Source: CAZGUH01 sp964529005
GTDB taxonomy: Bacteria; Actinomycetota; Acidimicrobiia; Acidimicrobiales; Ilumatobacteraceae
Assembly (NCBI GenBank): GCA_964529005.1
Contig: CAZGUH010000008.1
Span: 44,797-108,796 of the forward strand
DNA length: 64,000 nt
Direction: 5' to 3'
Every line of letters starts with the position of its first letter. Within the stretch, counting starts at the first letter, position 1. The notes under the pieces are model-generated. The model saw nothing but the letters and a program-made list of their open reading frames with translations, had not been told where the DNA came from and ran no database searches. Below, piece after piece: positions 23,760 through 32,171 of this stretch. Both the position numbers and the translations under genes were made by a program.

Positions 23760-24377
23760 TCAGCTGCGACGATGGCCGGCGGACGCGGGCGCCCGCCGCC
23801 GAGCGCGCGGCGACAGGCGCGGACCGAGCACGTCGTCCACCAGCCGGTCGACGAACGCCGCGCTCAACTCCTGTCGGCTGATGAACCGCCGGTAGAAGAG
23901 CGGCCCGACGAGCTGGCCGACCAGCACGTCGACGTCGGTGCCGGCCGGCAACTCGCCCTCCTGGATCGCGCGGGCGATGCGCTCGACGAGCACCGCGCGC
24001 CGTTGCCCGCTGCATGCCCGTGCCAGCTCGGCGGCGCGCTCGCTGCGCTCGGCCGCTTCGATCATCGACGGCACGAGACCGAAACCGGCGCTCCGGAGCT
24101 TGCCGACCATCTCGTGCGTCCAGGTCCGTACATCGGTGAGGAGGTCGCCCTCAGCCCCGATCGACGGCGCCGGTTCGATCGAGTCGATGACCGCCATGTG
24201 CAGCTCGTCGCGGTCGGCGAACTGCCGGTAGATCGTCGTCTTGGCGACACCGCTGCGCGCCGCGACGGCGTCGATCGTCAAGCCCACCGCGCCGCACGAG
24301 CGCAGGATCTCCGCGGCGACCGAGAGGATGCGATCGCGCGAGCGGATGAGCCGCGGGTCGATGCGTTCGTCACCCAT
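23760..24377 (-). CDS. TetR family transcriptional regulator
   Basis: 205 aa. The N-terminal helix-turn-helix reads LTIDAVAARSGVAKTTIYRQ, the TetR DNA-binding signature, followed by an all-helical ligand domain (residues about 60-200). Its ATG 24377 lies inside the end of the exporter gene (8-nt overlap), so it is translated with the exporter and very probably controls it. A start at GTG 24392 would add five residues. The likely target is the promoter region of the exporter, where an imperfect palindrome lies at 25939-25952. The acyl-CoA synthetase gene downstream has its own promoter, but could also be a target. Confidence 0.87.
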   Translation of the reverse strand: MGDERIDPRLIRSRDRILSVAAEILRSCGAVGLTIDAVAARSGVAKTTIYRQFADRDELHMAVIDSIEPAPSIGAEGDLLTDVRTWTHEMVGKLRSAGFGLVPSMIEAAERSERAAELARACSGQRRAVLVERIARAIQEGELPAGTDVDVLVGQLVGPLFYRRFISRQELSAAFVDRLVDDVLGPRLSPRARRRAPASAGHRRS

Positions 24378-25926
24378 GGAAGTCGGTGGCACGGCGGTCG
24401 CCCGCTTCGTCCGGGAGCTTGAACGCCAGCACGATCAACGAGATCAGCGCCACGCCCGCCGCCACGCGGAAGCCGACGTGCACGCCGCTGACGTACGCGT
24501 TCCTGACCGCGTCGACGAGACCGGGAGCTCCGCTGCGCTCGGCCACGCCCACCGCCTTGGCGACGTTGTCGCGTGCCAGATCGGCTTGGGCCGCGGGCAG
24601 CTGCTCCAGCGCCGGCGAGAGGTGGTGCCGGTACACGCTCGTCACGATGCTGCCCACGAGCGCGATGCCGATCGCGCCGCCGACCTCGCGCGTGGTGTCG
24701 TTGACCGCCGAGCCGACGCCAGCCTTGTTCATCGGCACGGACTGGACGATGCTCGTGCTGAGCGACGGGGTGGAGAGCGCCAAGCCCGTCCCCATCGCCA
24801 TCAACGCCAGCAGCACGAGCAGGTACGGCGAGTCGCGATCGGCGAACGACAGCATGAGCAGACCGGTCGCCACGAGCGCGGCGCCGGGCAGGACGACACG
24901 GCGAGCGCCGAAGCGGGCCGCCAGCGCCGCCGACCTCGGCGACACGAGGATCATCATCGCGGCCGACGGCAGCTGGCGCACGCTGGCTGCGAGGGCGCTG
25001 TGCCCGCGCACGTACTGGAAGTACTGGGTGAGCATGAAGAACATCGCGAACATCGCCATGAACGTCAGCGTGATCCCGAGGGATCCCGAGGCGAAGCGGG
25101 GGTTCGAGAAGTAACGCATGTCGAGCATCGGGTTCGCCGCCGCCCGTTCGTACATCACGAACGCCGTCAACGCCGCCGCGGCGACCACGAAACCGGCCAC
25201 CACCAACGAGTCGGTCCAGCCGCGCGCTGGGCCTTCGATGATCGCCAGCAAGAGCGCTCCGAAGCCGACGACGGACAGCGCCGATCCGATCGGGTCGAGC
25301 GCGACCTTGCCGGACTCCTTGGATTTCGGGGCCACGATCGCGCTCGTGACGAACGCCACCGCAGCGATCGGGACGGCCACCAGGAACACCGACCCGAACC
25401 AGAAGTGATCGAGCAGCAGGCCGCCCATCAACGGCCCGAGCGCCCCGCCGGCGCCGGCGAACGCGGCCCACACGGCGATCGCCCGCGGACGCTCCGCAGG
25501 CGGGAACGAGGCCTGGAGCAAGCTCAGCGTGCTCGGCATGATCAGCGCCGCGCCGACCCCCATCGTGGCGCGCAGCGCGATGAGCGCGCTCGGGTGGTCG
25601 GTGAGCGTGCACAGTGTCGACGCGCCGCCGAAGATGAACAATCCCAGCAGCAGGGCCCCTTTGCGGCCGAAGCGGTCACCGAGCGCGCCGGCGGGGAGCA
25701 GCACGGCCGCGAACACGAGGGCGTAGGCGTCGACGATCCAGAGGATCTCGGTGTCGCTCGGTGTGGGGGAGAGACCCGCGGCGAGGCTCGGGATGGCGAC
25801 GTTGAGCGAGCTCACGGTGGCCACGATCAGCACGAGGCTGAGGCACATCGAGAAGAGGATGAGCTTGCGGCGTGCGTACACCTGCGGCTCGATGCCGCCC
25901 AGCGCGGCCCGGTCGATGGTCTCCAA
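24370..25926 (-). CDS. DHA2 family MFS drug exporter, 14-TM (EmrB/QacA-like)
   Basis: 518 aa with about 14 hydrophobic helices. The N-terminal half shows LNVAIPSLAAGL (TM1, DHA2-like), LWIVDAYALVFAAVLLPAGA, then motif A GALGDRFGRKGALLLG and motif C-like GPLMGGLLLDHFW, all typical of proton-driven multidrug exporters. The start is TTG 25926, with GGAGAC just upstream; readings further upstream run through the promoter and into the divergent gene. A TACCCT hexamer at 25972-25977 gives a leader of about 39 nt. The TetR gene is the next cistron. The substrate is unknown. Confidence 0.87.
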   Translation of the reverse strand: METIDRAALGGIEPQVYARRKLILFSMCLSLVLIVATVSSLNVAIPSLAAGLSPTPSDTEILWIVDAYALVFAAVLLPAGALGDRFGRKGALLLGLFIFGGASTLCTLTDHPSALIALRATMGVGAALIMPSTLSLLQASFPPAERPRAIAVWAAFAGAGGALGPLMGGLLLDHFWFGSVFLVAVPIAAVAFVTSAIVAPKSKESGKVALDPIGSALSVVGFGALLLAIIEGPARGWTDSLVVAGFVVAAAALTAFVMYERAAANPMLDMRYFSNPRFASGSLGITLTFMAMFAMFFMLTQYFQYVRGHSALAASVRQLPSAAMMILVSPRSAALAARFGARRVVLPGAALVATGLLMLSFADRDSPYLLVLLALMAMGTGLALSTPSLSTSIVQSVPMNKAGVGSAVNDTTREVGGAIGIALVGSIVTSVYRHHLSPALEQLPAAQADLARDNVAKAVGVAERSGAPGLVDAVRNAYVSGVHVGFRVAAGVALISLIVLAFKLPDEAGDRRATDFHG

Positions 25927-25938
25927 TGCCGTCTCCGT

Positions 25939-25952
25939 CCTTCGATCGAGGG
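25939..25952. promoter_or_regulatory. Imperfect palindrome in the exporter leader (candidate TetR operator)
   Basis: CCTTCGATCGAGGG is a 14-bp palindrome with one mismatched pair, centred on TCGATCGA. It sits between the exporter's -10 hexamer and its TTG start, a classic repressor position. Confidence 0.35.
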
Positions 25953-25971
25953 CCGTGCGCTTCGATACGGA

Positions 25972-25977
25972 AGGGTA
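25972..25977 (-). promoter_or_regulatory. -10 element (TACCCT) of the exporter-TetR operon
   Basis: TACCCT on the minus strand, about 45 nt before TTG 25926. It would give a leadered RNA containing the GGAGAC ribosome binding site and the palindrome. Confidence 0.45.
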
Positions 25978-26045
25978 GCGGAGTGCTGGCCGATCGCACG
26001 GGGCGAATTTCGTGTCCTCGGCGGATGCGCCTGTGGCCGTCCCCC

Positions 26046-26051
26046 TACGCT
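26046..26051 (+). promoter_or_regulatory. -10 element (TACGCT) of the leaderless enolase-superfamily gene
   Basis: TACGCT is 8 nt before ATG 26060; the intervening TCAGCCCG has no ribosome-binding character. Confidence 0.6.
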
Positions 26052-26059
26052 TCAGCCCG

Positions 26060-27172
26060 ATGAAGATCGAGGCGATCGAGCTCGTCCGCTTCCGCCTTCC
26101 GTTCGTGACGCCGTTCCGGACGTCGTTCGGCGTGCAGACCGAGCGCGACGTCATCCTCGTGCACGTCGTCGCCGAGGGGGTCGAAGGATGGGGGGAGGAC
26201 GCGGCTGGCATCGAGCCCGACTACCACTACGAGTTCGCCGACGCGTCGTTCCTCGCGTTGCGTGACCACATCGCGCCGCGCCTCGTCGGGCGCGACGTCA
26301 CGGCCGCCGACGTCGCCGTGTTGACCGCCGCGGTGCAGGGCTTTCCGATGGCGAAGTGCGCGCTCGAAGCCGCCGTCCTCGATGCCGAATGCCGTGCCGC
26401 GGGGATCTCGCTGAAGGAGAGGCTGGGGGGCGTGGCACCCGCCGTGCGGTCGGGCGTGTCGGTCGGCATCCACGACACCGACGCCGGGCTCGTCGAGACC
26501 GTCGCCGCCTACCTCGCAGAGGGATACGCGCGGGTCAAGCTGAAGATCGAACCCGGTCGTGACGTCGGGCCGGTGGCCGCCGTGCGCGCCGCGATCGGCG
26601 GCGACGTGCTGCTCCAGGTCGACGCGAACGGGGCGTACGAGCTCGGTGACGCGGACGTGCTCGCGCAGCTCGATGCGTTCGACCTGTTGCTCGTCGAGCA
26701 GCCCCTGGCGGCCGGAGACCTGCGCGAGCACGCCCAGCTCGCCGCGCGGCTGCGCACGCCGTTGTGCCTCGACGAGAGCATCACCTCACTGCGCACGACG
26801 CGCGACGCGATCGCGCTCGGCGCATGCCGCATCGTCAACATCAAGGCCCCGCGCGTCGGCGGCTACCTCGAGGCGGTGCGGATCCACGACGAGTGCGTGG
26901 CCGCCGGCTTGCCCGTGTGGTGCGGCGGGATGCTCGAGACCGGGGTCGGCCGGGCGGCGAACCTGGCGCTCGCCTCGCTGCCGGGGTTCACGTTGCCCGC
27001 GGACCTGTCGGCATCGCGCCGCTACTACCGCACCGACGTCACCGACCCGTTCGAGCTCGACCGTGCGACCGGCTCGGTCGCCGTGCCGACCGGCGCTGGC
27101 ATCGGTGTCACGCCGCACCGCGCGACGCTGGCCGATCTGGGGGCCGTGACCGTCACCATTCCCGCGCCCTGA
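26060..27172 (+). CDS. Enolase-superfamily enzyme: o-succinylbenzoate synthase / N-succinylamino acid racemase type
   Basis: 370 aa. The capping domain (residues 1-120) begins MKIEAIELVRFRLPFVTPFRTSFG. The barrel has the catalytic KxK (ARVKLKIEPG), metal ligands in QVDANG, VEQPL and LDESI, and the opposing lysine in VNIKAPRVGG. The C-terminal CGGMLETGVGRAANLALASL matches the OSBS/NAAAR subgroup (MenC type 2). That subgroup either dehydrates SHCHC in menaquinone synthesis or racemises N-succinyl amino acids; sequence alone cannot separate these. No other men gene is adjacent, which slightly favours a racemase or a dispersed menC. Confidence 0.82.
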   Translation: MKIEAIELVRFRLPFVTPFRTSFGVQTERDVILVHVVAEGVEGWGEDAAGIEPDYHYEFADASFLALRDHIAPRLVGRDVTAADVAVLTAAVQGFPMAKCALEAAVLDAECRAAGISLKERLGGVAPAVRSGVSVGIHDTDAGLVETVAAYLAEGYARVKLKIEPGRDVGPVAAVRAAIGGDVLLQVDANGAYELGDADVLAQLDAFDLLLVEQPLAAGDLREHAQLAARLRTPLCLDESITSLRTTRDAIALGACRIVNIKAPRVGGYLEAVRIHDECVAAGLPVWCGGMLETGVGRAANLALASLPGFTLPADLSASRRYYRTDVTDPFELDRATGSVAVPTGAGIGVTPHRATLADLGAVTVTIPAP

Positions 27173-27194
27173 CCGCACGGGCGCGTCGCCGGGG

Positions 27195-29012
27195 TCAGGG
27201 ACCGACGAACAGCTCGGCCTGCGGATCGAGGAGCTGGTCCGCGTCGTTGGCGGCCGCCGACACGTTGCCGGCGTCCCACACCAGGATGCCGATGCGGCAT
27301 CGCTGCCACGTGTTGCCGGTGACCCGCACGTCCGTGGCGCCGCGCTCGACGATGCAGCCGCTGTCGCCGTCGGCGACCGTGTTGCCGACGACGTGGACGT
27401 CGCGGCCACCCGACACGGCGACGGCGCGCGGCGTTCCGTTCACGGTGTTCGCCTCCACGCGGGTCGACTCGCAGGCGTCGATCGCGATCGCGCACCGCGC
27501 GGCGGCGATGCGGTTGCGTTCCACCGTGGAGGTCGCCGCCGTGCGCACCCGCGCACCGATGCCGTGGCCGGCGAGCTCGTTGCCGCTGACGCGGTGATCG
27601 GCGCCACCGTCGATGTCGACTGCGACGTCACCGTCGCGGCCCGCCAGCACGCAGCGCTCGACCGTCAGCCGGGCGACGTCACGGGCCCGCACGGTGGACG
27701 CGACACAGGCGAGCACGGCGACCTCGTGCGCACGGACGTCGATCCCGGACGGCGCTGCGCAGCCCACGATGGCGCTGCCGTCGCCGGCGGCCACGACCGC
27801 GTCGACGCTGACGTGTTCCAGACGGGCGCCGGCGCTCAGCGTCACGACGCCGTCGATCGAGGTGCGGTCGTGGCCGAGGCCCCGCAGGGTCACGCCAGGG
27901 GGCACCACCACAGGTCCGGCGTGCGGACCGTCGGCCAGTTGCACCACGTCGCCTGCCGTCGCCGCGTCGACATGCTCGAGCGGGCGCGGCCGCAATGACG
28001 TGGGTTCGAACAGGGTCGTCGCCGCGGCGCGCTCGATCAGCGCGACGCGGTAGACCGCCGCAAGCCCCGTGGGAGTTCGGTCGGCGCGGGTGACCGTGAG
28101 GCCGTCGGCGTGCTGTTCCCAGCGCAGGTCACCGCCGCCGGCATCGACGTCGACGTCCCGGACCTCGTAGCGATCGGGCCGGAAGGCGGGGAAGGTCACC
28201 GACGTGCTCGCCGTGAGATCGATGGCGTGCACGGTGAGCTCGGAGCCCTCGAGCGGGCGCGAGCGGGTGTAGCGCAGCTGGGCGTCGCCCCACTCGTCGA
28301 ACGGCTCGGCGTCGTGCAGCACGTGCCAATGCGCGTTCACCCACGCGCCCACGTCCACGATCGGACGCCGGTGATCGGCCGGGATCTCGCCGTCGAGGGT
28401 GGCGCCGACGCCGAGCATCAAGCTGCCGCCCTTCGCCACGGTTTCGGTGAGCACGTCGAGCAACTCGCCGGGCGAGAGCAGGTGCTCGGGACGCTCGACG
28501 CGGTTGAGCACGAAGCTGGCCCCGAGCGGCCGATGCAGCGCCCACGGTCGGCGGCACACGACGTCGGGAGCGCGGCGGAGGAACGTCATCGACGCACCGT
28601 CGACCTGCGAACCGCCGGCGTGCAGCTGCTCGAGCCCCTCCGCGGCGAACAGATCTCGACGGGTCGCGGCCGTGGCGAGCTCGGCCATCGACGTGGCGAA
28701 GCGTTCCTGCGCGCGCAGCTCGGCGTCTGCGACGGTGAGCGCCACCAGCCCCATCCCGCCGTCCGCGGCCAGCTGCGCCCAGGCCTCGCCGCTGAAGCGC
28801 CGCCAGGTGAGCAGCTGCGCGAAGTCGTCGGCGTCGGCGACGTGGCGCCAGCGCTCGTGGTGGTGATGGGCGATCTCGGCGTCGCCTGCGGCGAGACGAG
28901 CGAAGTAGTCGCCCGCCTCGGCGCCGATCGGCGCGAACGACGGCACCGTCGCCAGCCCGACGTGGACCGAGAGCCCGTAGCGACGCTCGTGCCACCACGG
29001 CGGCGAGCTCAC
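27195..29012 (-). CDS. Degenerate GH29 fucosidase-like domain fused to a right-handed beta-helix
   Basis: 605 aa, no signal peptide. Residues 1-70 (WWHERRYGLSVHVGLATVPSF) resemble the start of a GH29 alpha-L-fucosidase barrel. Residues about 135-230 (RRPWALHRPLGASFVLNR, then VAKGGSLMLGVGATLDGEIP) resemble its end. The middle of the barrel, about 150-200 residues that should hold the nucleophile, is missing or very short. A small beta domain follows, then from about residue 370 a parallel beta-helix with repeated short strands (RVEANTVNGTPRAVAVSGG, VHVVGNTVADGD). It probably binds rather than cuts a sugar. I keep GTG 29012 as start; support for it is weak. Confidence 0.6.
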   Translation of the reverse strand: MSSPPWWHERRYGLSVHVGLATVPSFAPIGAEAGDYFARLAAGDAEIAHHHHERWRHVADADDFAQLLTWRRFSGEAWAQLAADGGMGLVALTVADAELRAQERFATSMAELATAATRRDLFAAEGLEQLHAGGSQVDGASMTFLRRAPDVVCRRPWALHRPLGASFVLNRVERPEHLLSPGELLDVLTETVAKGGSLMLGVGATLDGEIPADHRRPIVDVGAWVNAHWHVLHDAEPFDEWGDAQLRYTRSRPLEGSELTVHAIDLTASTSVTFPAFRPDRYEVRDVDVDAGGGDLRWEQHADGLTVTRADRTPTGLAAVYRVALIERAAATTLFEPTSLRPRPLEHVDAATAGDVVQLADGPHAGPVVVPPGVTLRGLGHDRTSIDGVVTLSAGARLEHVSVDAVVAAGDGSAIVGCAAPSGIDVRAHEVAVLACVASTVRARDVARLTVERCVLAGRDGDVAVDIDGGADHRVSGNELAGHGIGARVRTAATSTVERNRIAAARCAIAIDACESTRVEANTVNGTPRAVAVSGGRDVHVVGNTVADGDSGCIVERGATDVRVTGNTWQRCRIGILVWDAGNVSAAANDADQLLDPQAELFVGP

Positions 29013-29098
29013 GGGATAAGGCCCTCGGGTCGATCACGCACGGCTGGCCATCCTGCCACGTGGGTGCGCGACGCAACCCCCGGCGCCAAGATCGCGGG

Positions 29099-29932
29099 GT
29101 GCCTGCCCCGCCCGCGACGGCCGACGACCTCGGCCCCAAGCTCGTCGCGCTCGACGACATCCTCGCTGGTCTCGGCGACGTCGTCGTCGCGTTCAGCGGC
29201 GGCGCCGACAGCGCCTTCCTTGCCGTCGCGGCCCAGCGTGTCCTCGGCGACCGGGCGCTGGCGGTCACCGCGGTCTCACCGTCGCTGGCCGGCGACGAGG
29301 AAGCCGACTGCCGCGCGCTGGCGGACGAGTGGGGCCTGCGCTGGCAGGCCGTGCGCACCGACGAGATGGCGCGCGCCGCATACCGGGCGAACGACATCGA
29401 CCGCTGTTACCACTGCAAGGCCGAGCTGATGGACGTGCTCGGCCCGATCGCGAGCGAGCGCGGGGCAGCTGTCGTGCTCGGCGTCAACGTCGACGATCTG
29501 GGCGATCATCGTCCCGGCCAAGCGGCTGCGGCCGAGCGCGGGGCGCGGTTCCCGCTGGTCGAAGCGGGGCTGACGAAGGCCGACGTGCGCGCCGCATCAC
29601 GCCGGCTCGGCCTGCGCACCTGGGACAAGCCGGCGGCGGCGTGCCTGGCGAGCCGCGTCCCCTACGGCACGCCGGTCACGGTCGAGATCCTGGGGGCGGT
29701 CGAGCGCGCCGAGGCGGCGCTGCGCCGCCTGGGCTTCGCCCAGGTGCGGGTCCGTCACTACGGCACGACCGCACGGGTCGAGGTCGAGATCTCGCAGCTG
29801 CCCCGCGCCGTGGAGCAGCGGGTCGCGGTCGTCGATGCGGTGAAGGCCGCGGGGTACGCGTACGTCACGTTGGATCTCGAGGGTTTCCGGTCCGGCAATC
29901 TCAACGCCGGTCACTTATCGTCGCCGCCATGA
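29099..29932 (+). CDS. larE: LarE-like ATP-dependent sulfur transferase (PP-loop)
   Basis: 277 aa, typical for LarE. PP-loop SGGADS at residues 33-38 binds and adenylates the substrate. RCYHCK supplies cysteines 103 and 106, and AACLASR holds cysteine 182, equivalent to the sulfur-donating cysteine of LarE. LarE sulfurates the nicotinic-acid-derived precursor of the nickel-pincer nucleotide used by lactate racemase. The extra CxxC, making three cysteines, is the pattern of iron-sulfur-dependent family members. No larB, larC or larA is in the window. GTG 29099 is preferred over 29060 because CAAGAT lies 6 nt upstream. The stop overlaps the next ATG. Confidence 0.8.
   Translation: MPAPPATADDLGPKLVALDDILAGLGDVVVAFSGGADSAFLAVAAQRVLGDRALAVTAVSPSLAGDEEADCRALADEWGLRWQAVRTDEMARAAYRANDIDRCYHCKAELMDVLGPIASERGAAVVLGVNVDDLGDHRPGQAAAAERGARFPLVEAGLTKADVRAASRRLGLRTWDKPAAACLASRVPYGTPVTVEILGAVERAEAALRRLGFAQVRVRHYGTTARVEVEISQLPRAVEQRVAVVDAVKAAGYAYVTLDLEGFRSGNLNAGHLSSPP
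29916..29921 (+). promoter_or_regulatory. -10 element (TATCGT) of the leaderless LLM oxidoreductase gene, inside larE
   Basis: TATCGT is 7 nt before ATG 29929 and lies within the last codons of larE. The oxidoreductase can thus be expressed both by coupling and from its own promoter. Confidence 0.55.
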
Positions 29933-30975
29933 AGCTGTCGATGGTGTTGAACTATGCGGGCGGATTCCACGAATCGGCTGCCCGGGTCGTCGAACTCGAA
30001 AAGGCCGGCCTCGATGTCGTGTGGGTCGCCGAGGCCTACTCGTTCGACGCCATCACACAGGTGGGCTACCTCGCGGCGGTCACCGAGCGGATCGAGATCG
30101 GCACCGGCATCCTCAACGTGTTCAGCCGCACGCCGGCGCTGATGGCGATGACCGCGGCGGGAGCAGACTACGTCAGCGGCGGGCGCTTCCACCTCGGCCT
30201 CGGGGCCAGCGGCCCGCAGGTGATCGAGGGTTTCCACGGCGTGCCGTACGAGAAGCCGCTGGCGCGCACGGTCGACTACATCAACGTCTGCCGCATGGTG
30301 TGGCGGCGGGAGCCGTTGGACTACCACGGCGCGACGGTCGACGCGCCGTTGCCGAGCGGGCACGGCACGGGGCTGGGCAAGGCGCTCAAGATCATCAACC
30401 ACCCGGTGCGGCCGGCGATCCCGATCTGGTGGGCGAGCCTGATGGGCAAGAGCGTCGCCGCCACCGCCGAGCATGCCGACGGCTGGATGCCGCTGTTCTT
30501 CGACCCGGACAAGTTCAAGATGGTGTGGGGTGACGATCTGGCTGCCGGCCTCGCTCGCCGGGACCCGGCGCTCGGACCGCTCCAGATCAGCGCCGGCGGT
30601 CTGGTCGCGATCGGCGAGGATCTCGTCGGCGAGGCCGCGGACGCCATCCTCGACACGCAGCGCGCCGTCACCGCGCTGTACGTCGGAGGCATGGGCGCCC
30701 GCGGGAAGAACTTCTACAACACGATCGCCCAGAAGTACGGCTACGTCGCCGAGGCAAAGGAGGTCCAGGACCTCTACCTCGCCGGCAAGAAGGACGAGGC
30801 CGCAGCGCGTCTGCCGCGCGAGCTGCTCGCCAGCATCAACCTCGTCGGTCCGAAGAGCCATGTCGCCGAACGGATCGCGGCCTACAAGGCGGCTGGTGTG
30901 ACGATGCTGTCGGTCACGCCCCACGGCCCGGATCCGGTGTGGACCATCGAGACGCTGCGCGAGCTCGTCGGGTGA
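29929..30975 (+). CDS. LLM-class F420-dependent oxidoreductase
   Basis: 348 aa, luciferase-like monooxygenase barrel. MKLSMVLNYAGGFHESAARV, then LDVVWVAEAYSFDAITQVGYLA, IEIGTGILNVFSRTPALMAM and GGRFHLGLGASGPQVIEGFHG, match the F420-dependent members common in Actinobacteria (MSMEG-type LLM proteins). It should use reduced or oxidised F420 rather than FMN, but this is family inference. The C-terminal NLVGPKSHVAERIAAYKAAGV is the usual closing helix. The ATG overlaps the larE stop (ATGA), and the serine hydrolase gene starts one base after its own stop. The physiological substrate is unknown. Confidence 0.85.
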   Translation: MKLSMVLNYAGGFHESAARVVELEKAGLDVVWVAEAYSFDAITQVGYLAAVTERIEIGTGILNVFSRTPALMAMTAAGADYVSGGRFHLGLGASGPQVIEGFHGVPYEKPLARTVDYINVCRMVWRREPLDYHGATVDAPLPSGHGTGLGKALKIINHPVRPAIPIWWASLMGKSVAATAEHADGWMPLFFDPDKFKMVWGDDLAAGLARRDPALGPLQISAGGLVAIGEDLVGEAADAILDTQRAVTALYVGGMGARGKNFYNTIAQKYGYVAEAKEVQDLYLAGKKDEAAARLPRELLASINLVGPKSHVAERIAAYKAAGVTMLSVTPHGPDPVWTIETLRELVG

Positions 30976-30976
30976 C

Positions 30977-32143
30977 GTGAGCGGCGCGCCGATCGCGGGG
31001 CACGTTGCACCGGGATGGGGCGCCGTGCACGACGCGTTCGCCGCGAACTTCGCCGACCACGGCGACATCGGCGCCGCGGTCGCCGTCGCTCATGCCGGCC
31101 GCCTCGTGGTCGACCTGCACGGCGGATGGTTCGACGCGGCCCGCACCCGGCCGTACGAGCCCGGAACGCTCCAGCTCGTCTTCAGCGCGACCAAGGGCGT
31201 CACCGCGACAGCGGTGGCGATGTGCGTCGAGCGCGGCTGGCTCGACTACGACGCGCCCGTCGCCCGCTGGTGGCCCGAGTTCGCCGCTCACGGCAAGGAC
31301 CGCGCCACCGTCGCCCAGGTCTTGTCGCACCAGGTCGGCGTGATCTGCCCGTCCGGGCCGCTGACGCGCGAGCACGTGCTCGACGACCGGCGGATCGCGG
31401 CGAGCCTGGCCGACACCGCGCCGGCGTGGCCGGTGGGCTCCACGCACGGCTACCACGCGCTGACGTTCGGATGGATGGCGGGCGAGCTGGTGCGCCGAGC
31501 GGATCCTGCGGGCCGCAGCCTCGGCCGGTTCGTCGCCGAGGAGATCGCCGCCCCGCTCGGCGACGAGGTGTGGATCGGGCTGCCCCCCGAGGCGCAGCCG
31601 CGCGTGTCGCCGGTGATCGCCGAGCTCGATCCAGCGGTGCGCGCCCTCGTCGATCAGTTCCTCGGTCCGGAGACCTTGGCCGGCAAGGCGGTCACGCTCG
31701 GGGGCGTGTTCCCGGGCCTGGACGCGTTCAACGATTCTGCGGTGCACGCGGCCGAGATCCCGTCGGCGAACGGCATCACGACCGCGCGGGCCTTGGCGCG
31801 CATGTACGCCGCGACGATGACCGAGGTCGAGGGCGTGCGGCTGGTGGGCGACGAGACGATGGCCCGCGCGCGTGCGACCGTCACGCCGGCGGGCGAGCCC
31901 GACGCGTGCATCCTGATGTCGACGTCGTTCGCGATGGGCTACATGACCAACAGCGCGTTCACCCCGTTCGCCGGCGCCGGTTCGTACGGGCACCCGGGGC
32001 TGGGAGGCTCCGTGGCGTTCGCCCAACCGTCTCGCCAGCTGGCCTTCGCCTACGTGACGAACCGGATGGCCACCGCCCTCACCGGCGACGAGCGCGGCCG
32101 CCGGCTGATCGCCGCCGCGGTCGCGGCCGCCGACGCGACCTGA
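30977..32143 (+). CDS. Serine hydrolase of the beta-lactamase class C / EstB family
   Basis: 388 aa, cytoplasmic (no signal peptide). LQLVFSATKGVTATAVAM holds the SxxK catalytic serine and lysine. STHGYHALTFGWMAGEL provides the tyrosine of the YxN-like second motif. SYGHPGLGGSVAFAQP is the third (KTG-like, here HPG) element, which places it with EstB-type esterases rather than true beta-lactamases. It probably hydrolyses an ester or peptide-like small molecule. It starts at GTG 30977, one base after the stop of the oxidoreductase gene, so the larE-LLM-hydrolase genes form one unit. Confidence 0.82.
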   Translation: MSGAPIAGHVAPGWGAVHDAFAANFADHGDIGAAVAVAHAGRLVVDLHGGWFDAARTRPYEPGTLQLVFSATKGVTATAVAMCVERGWLDYDAPVARWWPEFAAHGKDRATVAQVLSHQVGVICPSGPLTREHVLDDRRIAASLADTAPAWPVGSTHGYHALTFGWMAGELVRRADPAGRSLGRFVAEEIAAPLGDEVWIGLPPEAQPRVSPVIAELDPAVRALVDQFLGPETLAGKAVTLGGVFPGLDAFNDSAVHAAEIPSANGITTARALARMYAATMTEVEGVRLVGDETMARARATVTPAGEPDACILMSTSFAMGYMTNSAFTPFAGAGSYGHPGLGGSVAFAQPSRQLAFAYVTNRMATALTGDERGRRLIAAAVAAADAT

Positions 32144-32171
32144 GGCGACCACGCGCCCGCAGCGCGCGACG

